Source: Bryoerythrophyllum caledonicum (Eukaryota; Streptophyta; Bryopsida; Pottiales; Pottiaceae). Taken from it: a stretch of 64,000 nucleotides of DNA. Positions within the stretch are counted from its first letter, which is position 1, and each line of letters begins with the position of its first letter. A program made the position numbers and the translations under genes. The notes below the pieces were generated by a model that saw only the letters and a list, made by a program, of their open reading frames with translations, did no database searches and had not been told where the DNA came from. The DNA is taken from contig OZ020519.1 in the NCBI GenBank assembly GCA_963971425.1, forward strand, positions 6,464,028-6,528,027, in the 5' to 3' direction. Shown piece by piece: positions 1 to 11,731 of the stretch.

Positions 1-1
1 G

Positions 2-3000
2 ATGGCGATGGCGATGCGCAGGGGCGCAGAGCGAGTGGGGACTGTGATGCGCGCGGGTGAGTGGTGTAACGGTGGTGCTCGCTTCATGGCTACTGCTGTG
101 CGCGTGGAAGACGACGGATCGTCTTCGTCGTTCTCGTCCGGGCGCGCATTGACGGCGTTCAGTGCGCTTCTTGGAGCTGGCGCGTTCTATTCTGCGTGCG
201 AGAGGACGGTAAATTTCAGTTCCTCTACGTGGGGGAGGGTTTGACGTGTTTCTTGAATGATTTCGTGGAGAATTTTTGTATCTCTTAGACGAAGAATTTT
301 CTGTTGCGAGAGTTGTTTGTACGTTAAAGAGTGAGTGGTTATGAGACAATAAAATTATGTTTCATTACTTTTTTTGGCAGTGTGAAACTGTTCAGTTCCT
401 GCTGGTCGATAATCGTGAATTGTTTTTAACGCTTGAACTGATGATGCGAATACGTAGCACAGTTTTTTCGTGCTGAAGATATTGAATTTTTGCTGAGCTG
501 CCTTCCATTTTGTTCGAAAGTATTTCAAAGGTAGTTATCAGACTGGTAAGTGGACGTAGAATGCTATTGCTGTTACTTTGTGGTAGTTTAACAGCTGTCG
601 ACAGTTCCTTTGTCATTAAAAACAGTAGCTCTTTTGGAGAGAGATTGGTAGTAGTAATTACTATTGTATCGGAAGGATAGTCATTTGGTGCATTGGTTTA
701 GCAATTACTTCCAAAGAAGAACTGCGGTTGATATTGCTCGGTTTTCGACGTTGACTTCATGGATGCGGACTCTGATGTTTCTTGACAAACAGATCAAAAC
801 AGAACCAGCTGTTGCGGAGGCCACACACGACATGCACCAAGAATGTGCGCCAAGAACCGGTGCGTTGTTCTTCATTCACCTAGACTTTGAGCCGCGACTG
901 ATCAATGTAAATGAGAATGCGGATGCCTCAAATTCTCTCTTATGCCGGATGGCTAGTGCTTCGAGGTTTATGTTTTTGGATGAGTTATTGATCTTTGAGA
1001 TAGAATGTATCCTTAAAAAAATTCTGAAAGGAACCAAGATTACTAGCAAGCAGGGCTGTTTGTGATATGGAGAGATTGGACAAAGGCGGCCATTATTTTC
1101 TGGCATCTGGATGTATGGCCAAACTAATTCACGTTAGACTATGGTGAATTAACATTGCAGCATTGAATCCTAACGAGTTTGTGAAGTTCAAGTTGGCTGA
1201 AGTCCGCGATGTCAATTACAACACTAAAGTGTTCAGGTATGCGTCCAGAAGTATTTTAGTTGACCATTCCTGAAAAACCTCACAGTCTACCTGAGTCTCC
1301 GCTTAGAGTTTTCTGATGTGGCGACTCCCTCTCGTTTCAATTATATGGGCAGTGTCACTACTATTATGTTGAGGAAGTGCACAAAAGCTGCTATTTACCA
1401 TGTTTGCGAAAATAGCATGTCTTCTCTCAGCTTTACTGATTACTTACATTATGTACTCGAAAATCTCTTGTGGTGGAGCAGATTCGCGTTTAATCCTCAA
1501 GAGGCACTCGGTCTTCACGTTGCTTCCTGTTTGATCACAAAGTAAGGCTTTCACTCCTTGTTGAAAAATGACTGCACATATTGAATAAATGGATAGACAT
1601 CTCTAGCTTGAAGCTGCTATCACGAACAGGGCATGCATTAAAACTTAACGATTTCTCTCAATGTTTTTTTTTAAAGACATAGCGACTCATGGAAAGCATA
1701 CTGAGGATCTACCGGTAAATTTCATTTTTTTGCAGGGCTGAAATGGGCACGAAGAAAGATGGGACTCCGAACTATGTTTTTCGCCCGTGAGTATTGACCT
1801 TTCCCAAGTGTAGCTCGAGGCCATTCTGATAAATGAGTGGATTTTGTATGTGATCCCAAATTAAAGAGTTCAGCAGGCTTGTGTTCCAGTCTCACAACCG
1901 TGAGAGTGAAATTCTGTTTTGCATGGCATTCAGAATTTAGCCCTTATTTTTAACGTAAATGAAAATTGACTGTCCTTCTGTTGTAATGTTGTGCAGATAT
2001 ACGCCTGTTTCACCTCCAGATTCAAAGGGTTATTTTGATCTGATGATTAAGGTAAGAGCACTCACGTGCTGGCGTATGGAGAGCTGGAATGTGTTCTGCC
2101 TCGTGATCCATCCCCATTCCCTTACACATTCTAGTGAAAAATTGTGCAGATTTATCCACAGGGTGCCATGACTCAGCACTTGGCGCACCTTAAGCCAGGA
2201 GATACCTTGGAAGCTAAAGGGTAAATTCTGAATCCGGGTGCTGATATCGCTGTTAAATGCACGCCTGTAACGATTTCGGAAACTTTGATGACATATATTG
2301 TAATGAAGTTGAAGCTAATGTATTAGTTTACATCTCCGCTTAGTTTTCACATAAATTTCCACGAAGTAACGATTTTTTGATGTTTTGTTAGGCCTATCCC
2401 CAAACTCGACTACAAGCCTAACATGAAGAAACAGATTGGAATGGTGTGCTGATTTTCTTTCGATCTCCTAGTTATTGGGCAAACATCTGAGGAATATTGG
2501 ATTTTTGCGGTACATATTTGGATTGGAGCAAGGCTCATCAAATTTCTGCCTTGTTTTGAAAATGCATTGATGTTGTCTAACAGTTCCTTTGTGAACTGGT
2601 GTGAACTGATGTGATTAGAGTGGCCATCGCTAAATGATGAATGCGTGTAATGGGTTTTTGCAGATTGCTGGTGGCACAGGATTAACCCCCATGTTACAGG
2701 TCATTGATGCCATTGTTTCCAATCCTGAGGATAATACACAGGTCCACTTTCTGAACTTTTTATTTCAGGCTCTCTCTTTTTCGAGAAGTCATCCTGGTTT
2801 ACAGAAATGAGATTTTGACAAAATTTCGAGGGGTGGCTTTTAAATGAATTGGCATGCAGAACGTAGTGATCACGTTAGACTAGGGGTTTTTCACGTTTTT
2901 ATTTTATTTTAGAAAGTAACTTTGGAGGTTTATTGCAGGTCTCACTTGTTTACGCTAATACAACACCTGCCGACATATTGTTGAAATCAAAGTTGGATGC

Positions 3001-3847
3001 TCTTTCGTTTGCTCATCCTAATTTCAAGGTACAGTATTCACATGAACGAGAACCTGAAGTTGCAAATGGGGCTACATCATCAGCCAGCTGCTTCTTCTTT
3101 TCATCTTTTTTTTTTGTAGTGGCACGGACTAGAATTGAACCTCGTGGTTAAATTGAAACTACTTTTCACATTTCATTCAATGAATGTGTGTAACTGAGTC
3201 TATTTTGCTGGATCTTATGGCACGAATGGAGAGTTTGATGAGATCTTGATGCACCCTTGTGGCAGGTGTTCTACGTAGTATCAAAGGAATCCCAAGGATG
3301 GAAGGGTGGCAAAGGGCGTCTTACAAAGGATATGCTCATAAAAGGACTGCCTTCCCCTTCCGACGACTCTCTCATCTTGGTAACTCGTGCTCCCAGGCTT
3401 CCTCCATAACTCATGTTCATGTCTTTTCTTCAAACCTGTGATACATAATAAGTCTTAGTGACAGAATGTATCGCAATTGTCTACGTCTCAAGGGATTAGA
3501 AAACTCCATTTTCTGAGAGTACTTTATAGCGACATGATAAACATATAGACGTGAACGTTTTGCTTTTTCATATTGCAGGTGTGCGGACCTCCTGGTTTCA
3601 TGAACCATATTTCGGGAGATAAAGCTCCTGACAAGTCTCAGGGAGAGGTAATATTTACGTCTTTCCCTGTGTCCAAACACGACCGAATTTTCTCCTTTTA
3701 CCCTCTTGTCAACTCCATGATTGAAACACGTATTCTGCCAACTTCATTGTGTTTTGCTCACCCAACATTGTTGGTGTTACGTGTTTGCAGTTGATTGGCA
3801 TGCTCAAGGAGCTCGGGTACAATCCAAAACAAGTTTACAAGTTCTAA
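2..3847 (+). CDS. CBR2: NADH-cytochrome b5 reductase, mitochondrial type (13 exons)
   Basis: Flavoenzyme passing electrons from NADH through FAD to cytochrome b5. Exons read by eye: 2-208, 793-859, 1161-1236, 1482-1541, 1736-1786, 1997-2051, 2150-2220, 2392-2443, 2664-2741, 2939-3028, 3266-3379, 3579-3647, 3791-3847; all introns GT-AG and all phases agree, giving 348 residues (plant homologues are about 330). The Arg-rich N-terminus plus a hydrophobic stretch (about residues 50-66) suggests mitochondrial targeting and anchoring. The FAD motif RPYTPVS is near residue 153, the NADH-side motif [10 protein letters not shown] near 214, VCGPPGFM near 308, and the protein ends in VYKF. In-frame ATGs lie at 2, 8 and 14; the true start could be upstream of the window. 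Exons 1 and 2 are the least certain because the leader is poorly conserved; exons 3-13 match the family closely. Confidence 0.92.
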
Positions 3848-4533
3848 ACAGAGAAAGCGGGGGACTTAAGCAAACCACTCTCACTTTGGCTTCAGGAAAC
3901 AAGCGAAGACACGACAGTCTCTTGGAGAAAAATTTCTCTGCGTATATTTATTCACCTCCTAGTCAGTATGCTTCCCCACTCCACGTCCCACTGCTCGCCA
4001 CCAACACCGGACATATCACTATAGATTCAATGTAGACTTAGTGTAGATTCGTTTCAACAGATTCAATATTCTACCAAGAGGTTGGCTTTGGGTCTTTCCT
4101 TTTAAAACCAACATTTTTTTTCCTCGGCCACGTCAGCCGCCCCACCTCATCCAATCCCCGCTCCAGAATTCACCGTCCAATCACCGTACAGATGGCACCA
4201 ATATCCAAATCCATGCACACAAACTGCAACCTCATTTATAAAATAATTAATCATTCCAGAAAAACACTTAGTGAAGTGGCATCACACCAATTGAACTTCG
4301 CAGGAGCATCGTCAACCCCTGAATTCCATTCAACAACATTACCAAATTCTCGTGTGTTCGAAGGAAGTGTCTCGGAGCGAGAGAGAGAGGGAGAGAGAGA
4401 GAGAGAGAGAGCCTCGGTGATGGTTGTTTGCGGGTATGATTTTGAGAGGGAACGAGTAAGTGAGGGATTCATTTTTTTGGGCTTGATGTGTACTCGAATT
4501 CTGTGAGGATAGGGTTTGGGATTTGGAGGAGCT
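3848..4533 (+). promoter_or_regulatory. CBR2 3' flank and TGD2 promoter/5' UTR
   Basis: 686 bases between the reductase stop and the TGD2 ATG, both genes on the + strand. No canonical AATAAA follows the first gene. The TGD2-proximal half has two CCAAT-like sites (about 4150-4182), an ACGT-core site in CGGCCACGTCAGCCG near 4125-4140, and a GA microsatellite at 4379-4411. GA tracts of this kind are common in plant 5' UTRs. Transcription starts were not determined. Confidence 0.4.
4379..4411. repeat. (GA)n microsatellite in the TGD2 leader region
   Basis: About 33 bases of nearly pure GA, with one GG interruption near 4390, ending about 120 bases before the TGD2 ATG. Confidence 0.9.
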
Positions 4534-6807
4534 ATGGAGATGGCATGCGCGAGCTCGAGGATTCTCGCTGCGAGGGTGGAATGGATGCGTTCCCCTCTCG
4601 GAATGAGGCAGGGATTAGGGTTTGGGTCGCGGCACGGGTTAGGGAGCGCGAGGTTTGTGTCGTCGGGGGTGGTTAGGGCGAAGGTGACGAACAGTAGCAG
4701 CAGCGAGGAGCAGCAGGAGAAGCGGGTGGAGGGGGGGAGTCTTTTGAGGTTGCCGGGGGCGATATGGCGGCAGGTGCTGGGGCCTTTGAGCAACTTCGGG
4801 TTCGGGAAGCGGAGCGTGTGGGAGGGCGGGGTGGGGCTGTTCGTGATGTCGGGGATGGTGCTGCTGGCGATCACGCTGGTGTGGGTGAAGGGGAAGCAGA
4901 TCCGCGCGCAGACGCGCAAGTACGAGGCGGTGTTTGAGTTCCAGCAGGCGCAGGGGATCACCGTGGGCACGCCCGTGCGCATCCGCGGCGTGGACGTGGG
5001 CAGCGTGGTGCAGGTGCGGCCCAGCCTGGAGCGCATCGACGTCGTGGTGGAGCTCGCGGATTCAGGCATCGTGGTGCCCAAGAACGCGTTGGTGGAGGTC
5101 AACCAGAGCGGGCTCATCAGCGAGACGCTCATCGACGTCACGCCGCGGCGTCCGCTGCCCAAGCCGACGGTTGGGCCCTTGGACCCCGGGTGCGCCGCCG
5201 AGGGCCTCATCGTGTGCGACCGCGAGCGCATCAAGGGCGAGCAAGGCGTCAGCCTGGATGAGCTCGTCGGGATCTGCACCAAGATCGCTCGCCAGATCGA
5301 TGCCCTTGGGGTTGAGCGCATGGCCAGCATGGCGGAACGCCTCGGCGACGCCGTGCAAGAAGCCAGACCACTGCTCTTGAAGGTGAAAATCCTCAAAAAA
5401 AATTCTTTGACAAACCTCTGGACGCAATGCAGAAGTCTTCGTAGATAGACATCAGGCTTAATTTTGCATATTGCTGGTCTACAGGTTCAGTCCATGGCGA
5501 GCGACATTGAGCCCTTGCTGAAGGAGGTGCGAGAAGGTAGCCTTCTCAAGGACTTCGAGAGTTTGACAAAGGTTGCGGCAGACGCAGGGCGTGACGTGAG
5601 GTGATTTTTTTTATTTTTTGAGGATTTTTGTGAGAATTGGTACCAGTTTGTCTTCTTTTTTGGATTTATTTTGTTGAGAATTGGTACTAGTTTTTCCGGT
5701 TACAGAGAATCGTCTTTTCTTTTCTCCTGGATTCCTTTCGAGGTCCTTTGTGAGAATTGGTCCCGGTAGTTTTGCTGGTGACAGAAATGTGGCTTCTGTT
5801 CCCAATGTATGAATTTACGTCAGTTGTAAGGGTCAGAGACTTGGTCTTTTCTTGTGAGCGTTGCTACTTGTCACTACTTTGCTGGTGACAAGAATTGGTA
5901 CCAGTTTGTCTACTTTTTTTGCGGATTCCTTTTGTGAGAATTGGTACCAGTTATGGTCGTTACATTAGATTAAAGATTAATGTAATGCACGTTGAGATCG
6001 TAATGTAACCTTTACTAACTGATATAATATTGCCGCCAATGAAGACGTGCCTTGATTTATCAGTCCTGAGTATCTGGGAGGGTTGTTACGTGTTCTCTAG
6101 ATGTAGCATACTGGTTCTGAGTGGGTTTTCTTTTTGCCTCTGCAGTAATTTGTCCAAAGTGGTGTTGACCTCGGATAACACGGAACTGTTACGGGACTCG
6201 GTGTCTACATTGACCAAAACCTTACAACATGTAGAGGTAAGCCTACTTGAATCCTGCCATCATTTGGCTGATGTTCAAGTCACCCAAAGTTCCAATAAGA
6301 TGCCCTTTCTTTTTACATATCACACTTCTCTTTCCTCACTTTAAATAGTTACTAAATTCAATAGAAGAGCTTGGTGGTCTCAAGGTAGTTGTAGCCGTCT
6401 TTGGGAGTGAAGAAAGAGTTTACAAATTAGCTGTAATATCATGCTACTCTTATAGGCAAAGACCCCATGAGATTTTACCTCTTTTCTCGTTTTTAATCAT
6501 TAAACTAGCTCTAGATCTCCATAACAGCACAAAGACGAGAAAGGCGGCTGGGAACGGCCTTTCTGTCCTTTCCTTTCCCTTGAGGTGCTTTGGAAAGTAT
6601 TTAGAGGTGGTTTTAGAGAGAAAAAAGAGGGAGTGTCTTATCTTCACGAAAAGGAAAGAAACTTGTTTGTGTTTATCTCTGAAGGATGGATTGATCTGGC
6701 GCTTGCAGAGCATCAGCAGAGACGTTAGTGGAGTGACTGGGGACGCAAAAACGAGGAGCAACTTGAAGCAGCTAATCGAGTCACTAAGCCGGCTTGTTAC
6801 AGAGTAA
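4534..6807 (+). CDS. TGD2: TGD2-like MCE-domain plastid lipid transfer protein (4 exons)
   Basis: Substrate-binding subunit of the TGD1-2-3 ABC importer that brings ER-derived lipid into plastids; the protein sits in the inner envelope membrane. Exons 4534-5382, 5485-5600, 6146-6236 and 6709-6807 join in frame with GT-AG introns to 384 residues (Arabidopsis TGD2 is about 381). A basic, Ser/Arg-rich leader (1-60) fits a transit peptide. One membrane span lies at about 97-117 (GLFVMSGMVLLAITLVW). The MCE/MlaD domain spans about 130-207 (TVGTPVRIRGVDVG; NALVEVNQSGLISETLIDV). A helical C-terminal tail ends SLSRLVTE. The start was set at ATG 4534; in-frame codons upstream are not ATG. Exon 1 is very GC-rich and later exons are not, a 5'-to-3' GC gradient seen in plant genes. 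Confidence 0.93.
5632..5960 (+). repeat. Degenerate minisatellite in TGD2 intron 2
   Basis: The motif GAGAATTGGTACCAGTTTG recurs with changes near 5633, 5676, 5752, 5888 and 5936, spaced roughly 45-135 bases, between T-rich stretches. All copies are inside the intron between exons 2 and 3 and contain the KpnI-like core GGTACC or a one-base variant. Confidence 0.7.
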
Positions 6808-8152
6808 TTAGAGGTTAGTCTCTAGAACTTATTATCAATCTCACCATGAAACCTTTCTGAATTAGTTGAGGATTGCTTGTTCGCCTTCCTCGTAGTCTCT
6901 TGTAAGTACTCCAATTCTGGCCAGATATTCTGGCCATGTCAAAGTATCTTCTTTCTTGACACTCTTTGCAATGTTTTCCGTTGTTGTTGCATTCGACAAG
7001 TTACTAGATTATCATCATTCTTCACCTCAGAACTTGGAGGTTGGGATGATAATGAAAGGTGATTGAAATATTATCAAAATGGTGGTACAAAAATGTAGTA
7101 CTCTACTAACAATTCCATGGGTTCACAAGGATTTTTCTCATAAGAGAAGAAAAGTCATTTTTAATATTTAAGAATGTGACTGAGCTTCTTACTAAAATTC
7201 TAAGTGTGGGTATTTTTGTGTTTGTTGAGATCAATATTACAAGTATGTTACATGGCTTAATTCCTAAAGAACAATGACTATGTTTCACAAAACTACCTCT
7301 TTACGATGAGATATTATGAGAGACTATGAGTAAACAACTTTTCACTACTTCTCAATTGTAGGATCTTGAAGTTTAATACTACAAGAAAACACTCAAGAAA
7401 ATTCGTAAACTTTTGTCTGTGCAGATTGTAAGATACATGCAATCGAGAGTGCAATATTGTTTTGTCTATCTTGTCTGGTCATGGTTAGTGTACTTGATGT
7501 AGAATAATGGCATATTTTTCCATTGCATATTGCATAAATTTAATGGAATATGTTTGTTTGGTCATTGCCTACCAAAAATCACAAGTAATGGAGGGGTTCA
7601 AGATAAGGAAAAATATCACGCAATGTCTAGGGATATAGGAAACATGGCCATTTCCTAAACATAGCATATATCATGTTTGTTTGAATATAATATGTGGATC
7701 TAAAATTAAAATGGCAAACAAAATCTTTATGCTTGTTCTACAAGGGAAAAACAATAAATCAAATGAAAGTCTTAATTTCTATGTCATTTCTATGCATTAT
7801 AATCAAAAACATTAAGGGCTTGCCAAGAGGTTTCCTTCATTGTTACATGCCTAAATTTTTTATATTATTCAATTTTTAAGTACACTACTTAAATACTCCA
7901 TAGTCTAGCTTTTGATGTTTGAAGCACTATAACTTTTTTGGAATAGATCCAAAAAAGAAATGCCTCGGTAAAGCTTATCAAAATGTTTTCTTTCAATTTT
8001 GTGAAAACCATTTCTCAAAACTCAATTTTTAGAAATGTGCCCCAATTTTCACAATTCCCCCAAGGGTCAAAACGTCCTTTACAAGTTTAACATAGGGTTT
8101 GCTGCCTTTAGACCACCAAGTTCAGATTTTTTTGCCTATTTTTGGCAGTGTA
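6808..8152. other. TGD2 3' flank with a decayed MITE-family copy
   Basis: No gene seen. About 7280-7920 is a diverged copy of the family called B here (full copy at 57243-58114): shared landmarks are GATGAGATATTATGAGA, GTAAGATACATGCA, CACAAGTAATGGAGGGGTT and a closing block about GTTACATGCC. Ends are not clear, so it is probably an old fragment. Confidence 0.6.
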
Positions 8153-8722
8153 TAGTGGGGTACCAATCAAAATGTCGTTTTTGAATTCGCAGTGAGAAAA
8201 ATTTCAATACTGCCAACTTTGAAAGCCTCCTGAGAGCTCAAAAATTGGTATTTTACCACGAAATTTTTACCAAAGAATTATCTTTAAGTTAATTACATGT
8301 ATGCCAAATTTCAAGGCCAAAAGATTCACCGAAAAAAAAGTTATTCAAAATCTACCAACATTGGTAGCTGTGGAAATTTTTTCACTGTTGCCAACTTCGA
8401 CAGCCTCCCAAAGATTGAATTTTTTTTTGCCATGAAATTCTTGGAACAAAAACCTCTTTATGTTAATAACATATGATAAAAATTTCAAGGCCAAAAGATT
8501 AATACAAAAAAAGAAATCCACAATCTACCAACATGTGTAGTTGTGGGAAACAATGGGGGAAACCATTTCATTGCTACCAACTTTGACACCCTCCCAACGG
8601 TTGAGAAATTGTCTATTTACCATGAAATTTTTGGCACAACATGCTCTTTATGATAACAAAATTCATGCCAAATTTCAAGGTCAAAAAATTTATACAAAAA
8701 AAACATTTACAATCTACCAATG
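8153..8722 (+). repeat. Left long inverted arm of Tc1-like element A
   Basis: Reverse-complement partner of 11160-11729. Subrepeats are marked by CCAACTTTGAAAGCCTCC near 8213, CCAACTTCGACAGCCTCC near 8393 and CCAACTTTGACACCCTCC near 8577; each unit also carries GGCCAAAAGATT and CAATCTACCAACATG. Confidence 0.9.
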
Positions 8723-9344
8723 TGTGTAGTTGTGAGATACCTTTTATTAAAGACATTGAAGTTGTTGAAGTATGTCAGTCAATCATGCTTCTAGATTGAA
8801 ATTCTCCAGATGATGCAATCTCTAATCATAAATGCTTCTCAAAAAAATCAAGGATAGCCAAATTTAGTTGTGTGCACTTGTCACATCTCAAAGACTGCAC
8901 TTGTTTAAAAATTGGAGACCATATATGCATGAAGAAGCTTTTTCCTCTCAATAAGAATGATTGCATTTACAATAGAGCATTGTAGGAGGTGGGATGTGGG
9001 ATGATGAGAGAAGTAAGTGATGGGTGATTATTTTCTAAGCACATGATTGAAACTTTGTGAACATGAGTGATTGAGTGCATGAAATATGAGTTAACTGAGT
9101 AAGTCTTGGCTATGTGATAACTTAGTGGATGAGGCATGGGATGAGTGTTTGAGGATATATGGAGGTATGTGAGATTTTCTTTAAGAGTGAGTGAGGTTGA
9201 GTGAAGGTTGTGAGGCAGGATGATGGTGAGTGATTGAGGGTATGTGAGATTTTTTTCTGATGACTGAGTGACGTTATATATGTGCTCAGTGAGTGAGGCT
9301 GGATCATGGTGATTAAGTGAAGGCTAGATCATGGTCACTGAGTG

Positions 9345-11168
9345 ATGGCTATTTCAGATGAAACTCGTGCTTGCATAGTAGGTTTGAATGAGGCAGGGAA
9401 GATAGAAGTTGACATTGCAGCTATTGTTAGAGTCTATGTTAGAACAGTTCAGAGGGTAGTGAAGAAATTTCGAGAAGATGGAACCTATAAGTGCAAACCT
9501 TGTGGTGGAAGTCATGCTAAAACGCTTAGTGATAGAGATGTCCGTGCTATTATGTGTCTCAAAAACTCATCGTCGCTCGACACTCTCTGAGATCACTAAT
9601 ATATATTTTACTCAAGTGTCTAGATCGACTATTCGAAGGGCCTTATATGAGAGTGGCATTTTTAGTCGAATTGCTGTTGAAATACATTTTTTGACACATC
9701 GTCACATGTCTAAACGATTGGCATTTGCTCAAAAGTATTGTGGGTGGACTATAAAAGATTGGGAGAGAGTTGTTTGGACAGATGAGTCTACCTTTGAAGT
9801 TGGAAAAAATTCTAAACAAGTTCGCGTTTGGAAAAATGCATATGAGCACTATTCGTCAAGTTGTATAGTTCCAACTTTTAAGAGTGGGAGAACTTCTTTG
9901 ATGATTTGGGGTGCATTTGCTGGAGGGCAAAAGTCACAACTTGTTTTTATGCCCAAAGATAGACGTTCTGCTAAGGATTTTGTTGAAGTGGTCTACAATG
10001 TCGAGTTGCTTCATTTTATGAGTAGAGTGCCACAGGGATTGCTCATGGAAGATGGCGCACCTGTCCATCGTAGCAAAGTATGTGAAGAATGGAGACCATC
10101 ACACCTTCTGGAGAAGCTCGATTGGCCTGCAAATTCTCCCGATCTCAATCCAATTGAGAACCTTTGGAAGATTTTGAAAGATGTTGTGCAACATGGCCCA
10201 ATCATACTACTAAAATCATAATCCACGCAGTGAACCACGCAACGATCAATGGCGCTCTCAACCGTGCAGTGAACTATAGGAACGGTGGAGCCAACCGCGT
10301 AGTGAATCATGTTACCTTTTTTTAAATATAGTTTGTAATATAAAAACTACATGAAAATGGTTGGACTAATGCGTTGCAAAGCATTAGCTTGAGTTTTTGG
10401 GTGTGACAAATATGCATTAGTGTGCTGCAATTTGTGCTTTTGATTACAAATTGGACGTTCAAAATATTTTTTGAGTTAAGCACTTAAAGATTGAATGGAA
10501 ATTATGAGTTTTAATCTTGGAGTGAAAAAGTTGTGAAGTTGGAGTTGTGATTTTGGAGGTTGGCATACAAAGTTGGAGTTGCAAAATTGCATATTCGAGT
10601 TGTGGAGATTGAAATTACAAGTTTTGAGTTGAGATTGCAAGTTTTGAGATTGTAATTGCAAATTGAGTTTGTGGGTGTGTGAATTTGAGATTGTAATTGC
10701 AAGTTGAGTTTGTGGGTGTGTAAAATTTGCATTTGTGTGTTGCAATTTGTGCTTATCCATAATAAATTTGAAACTCTTTATTACAAATTTGACATTCATA
10801 ACATTTTTGAAATTCCATGTTAAAATGCAAATAATCTAAAACTTGATTAATTTTTTTCTATTCTATTCTATTACATTATTGAAATTCATCCATAGGTTTT
10901 GAAGATATATTTATATTTTACGTAGATTGTTGTTACCTTTCTTTTTTTATATTTTGTGATATAAAAACTACATTAAAATGGTTGAACTAATGTGTCGCAA
11001 AGCAAGCGCCAACTGCTAGTATGTCCAAAAAATTTAGATGACTTGAAGGTAGTTATTGAAAGAGAGTGGAGGTTAATCAATGGTACAAAGCTCCTTCAAC
11101 TATGTCATTCTATGCCCTCTAGATTACAAGCAGTGATTGAGGCAAATGGAGGACATACACGTTGGTAG
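9345..11168 (+). pseudogene. Tc1-like DD34E transposase, frameshifted and split by a Helitron
   Basis: Same protein as the intact copy at 60788-61795. An N-terminal helix-turn-helix region is followed by WTDES (first catalytic Asp), DGAPVHRS (second Asp) and NSPDLNPIEN (catalytic Glu). Two lesions: a 2-base deletion near 9553-9560 (relative to the other copy) shifts the frame, and the Helitron at 10202-11019 interrupts the C-terminal part. After the Helitron the same frame resumes and ends in GGHTRW with TAG at 11166-11168. The ATG at 9345 matches the start of the intact copy. Confidence 0.9.
10202..11019 (+). mobile_element. Non-autonomous Helitron (818 bp)
   Basis: Starts TCATACTACTAAAATC and ends GCGCCAACTGCTAG, the TC...CTAG ends typical of plant Helitrons, with host A at 10201 and T at 11020 (insertion between A and T, no duplication). 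A GC-rich TCGCAAAGCAAGCGCC segment sits just before CTAG, where Helitrons have a hairpin. No Rep/helicase is encoded. Internally there is a near-duplicate of the 3' region (10318-10395 resembles 10939-11005) and a run of TTGAGATTGCAAG-type minisatellite units (10510-10700). Removing it restores the transposase reading frame. Confidence 0.9.
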
Positions 11169-11729
11169 ATTGTAAATATTTTTTTTGTATAAATTTTTTG
11201 ACCTTGAAATTTGGCATGAATTTTGTTATCATAAAGAGCATGTTGTGCCAAAAATTTCATGATAAATAGACAATTTCTCAACCGTTGGGAGGGTGTCAAA
11301 GTTGGTAGCAATGAAATGGTTTCCCCCATTGTTTCCCACAACTACACATGTTGGTAGATTGTGGATTTCTTTTTTTGTATTAATATTTTGGCCTTGAAAT
11401 TTTTATCATATGTTATTAACATAAAGAGGTTTTTGTTCCAAGAATTTCATGGCAAAAAAAAATTCAATCTTTGGGAGGCTGTCGAAGTTGGCAACAGTGA
11501 AAAAATTTCCACAGCTACCAATGTTGGTAGATTTTGAATAACTTTTTTTTCGGTGAATCTTTTGGCCTTGAAATTTGGCATACATGTAATTAACTTAAAG
11601 ATAATTCTTTGGTAAAAATTTCGTGGTAAAATACCAATTTTTGAGCTCTCAGGAGGCTTTCAAAGTTGGCAGTATTGAAATTTTTCTCACTGCGAATTCA
11701 AAAACGACATTTTGATTGGTACCCCACTG
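11160..11729 (-). repeat. Right long inverted arm of Tc1-like element A
   Basis: Inverted partner of 8153-8722, with three subrepeats. Its inner edge carries the last codons and stop of the transposase. Confidence 0.9.
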
Positions 11730-11731
11730 TA

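Larger units (their letters stand above)
8153..11729 (+). mobile_element. Tc1-like DNA transposon A (3.58 kb, interrupted by a Helitron)
   Basis: Termini are TAGTGGGGTACC (left, first base changed from C) and GGTACCCCACTG (right), flanked by TA at 8151-8152 and 11730-11731: the TA duplication of Tc1/mariner elements. Long inverted arms (about 8153-8722 and 11160-11729) flank a broken DD34E transposase on the + strand. Without the 818-bp Helitron the element would be about 2.76 kb. Each arm carries three tandem subrepeats of about 182 bp. Confidence 0.9.

Noticed and set aside
664-1065. 133-codon single-exon gene in the first part of the reductase locus
   Set aside because: Only 793-859 of it fits as an exon of the reductase; the rest is intron sequence with no match.
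4251-5396. 381-codon open frame on the minus strand opposite TGD2
   Set aside because: Antisense shadow of a GC-rich exon; the + strand has the clear MCE domain and spliced family match.
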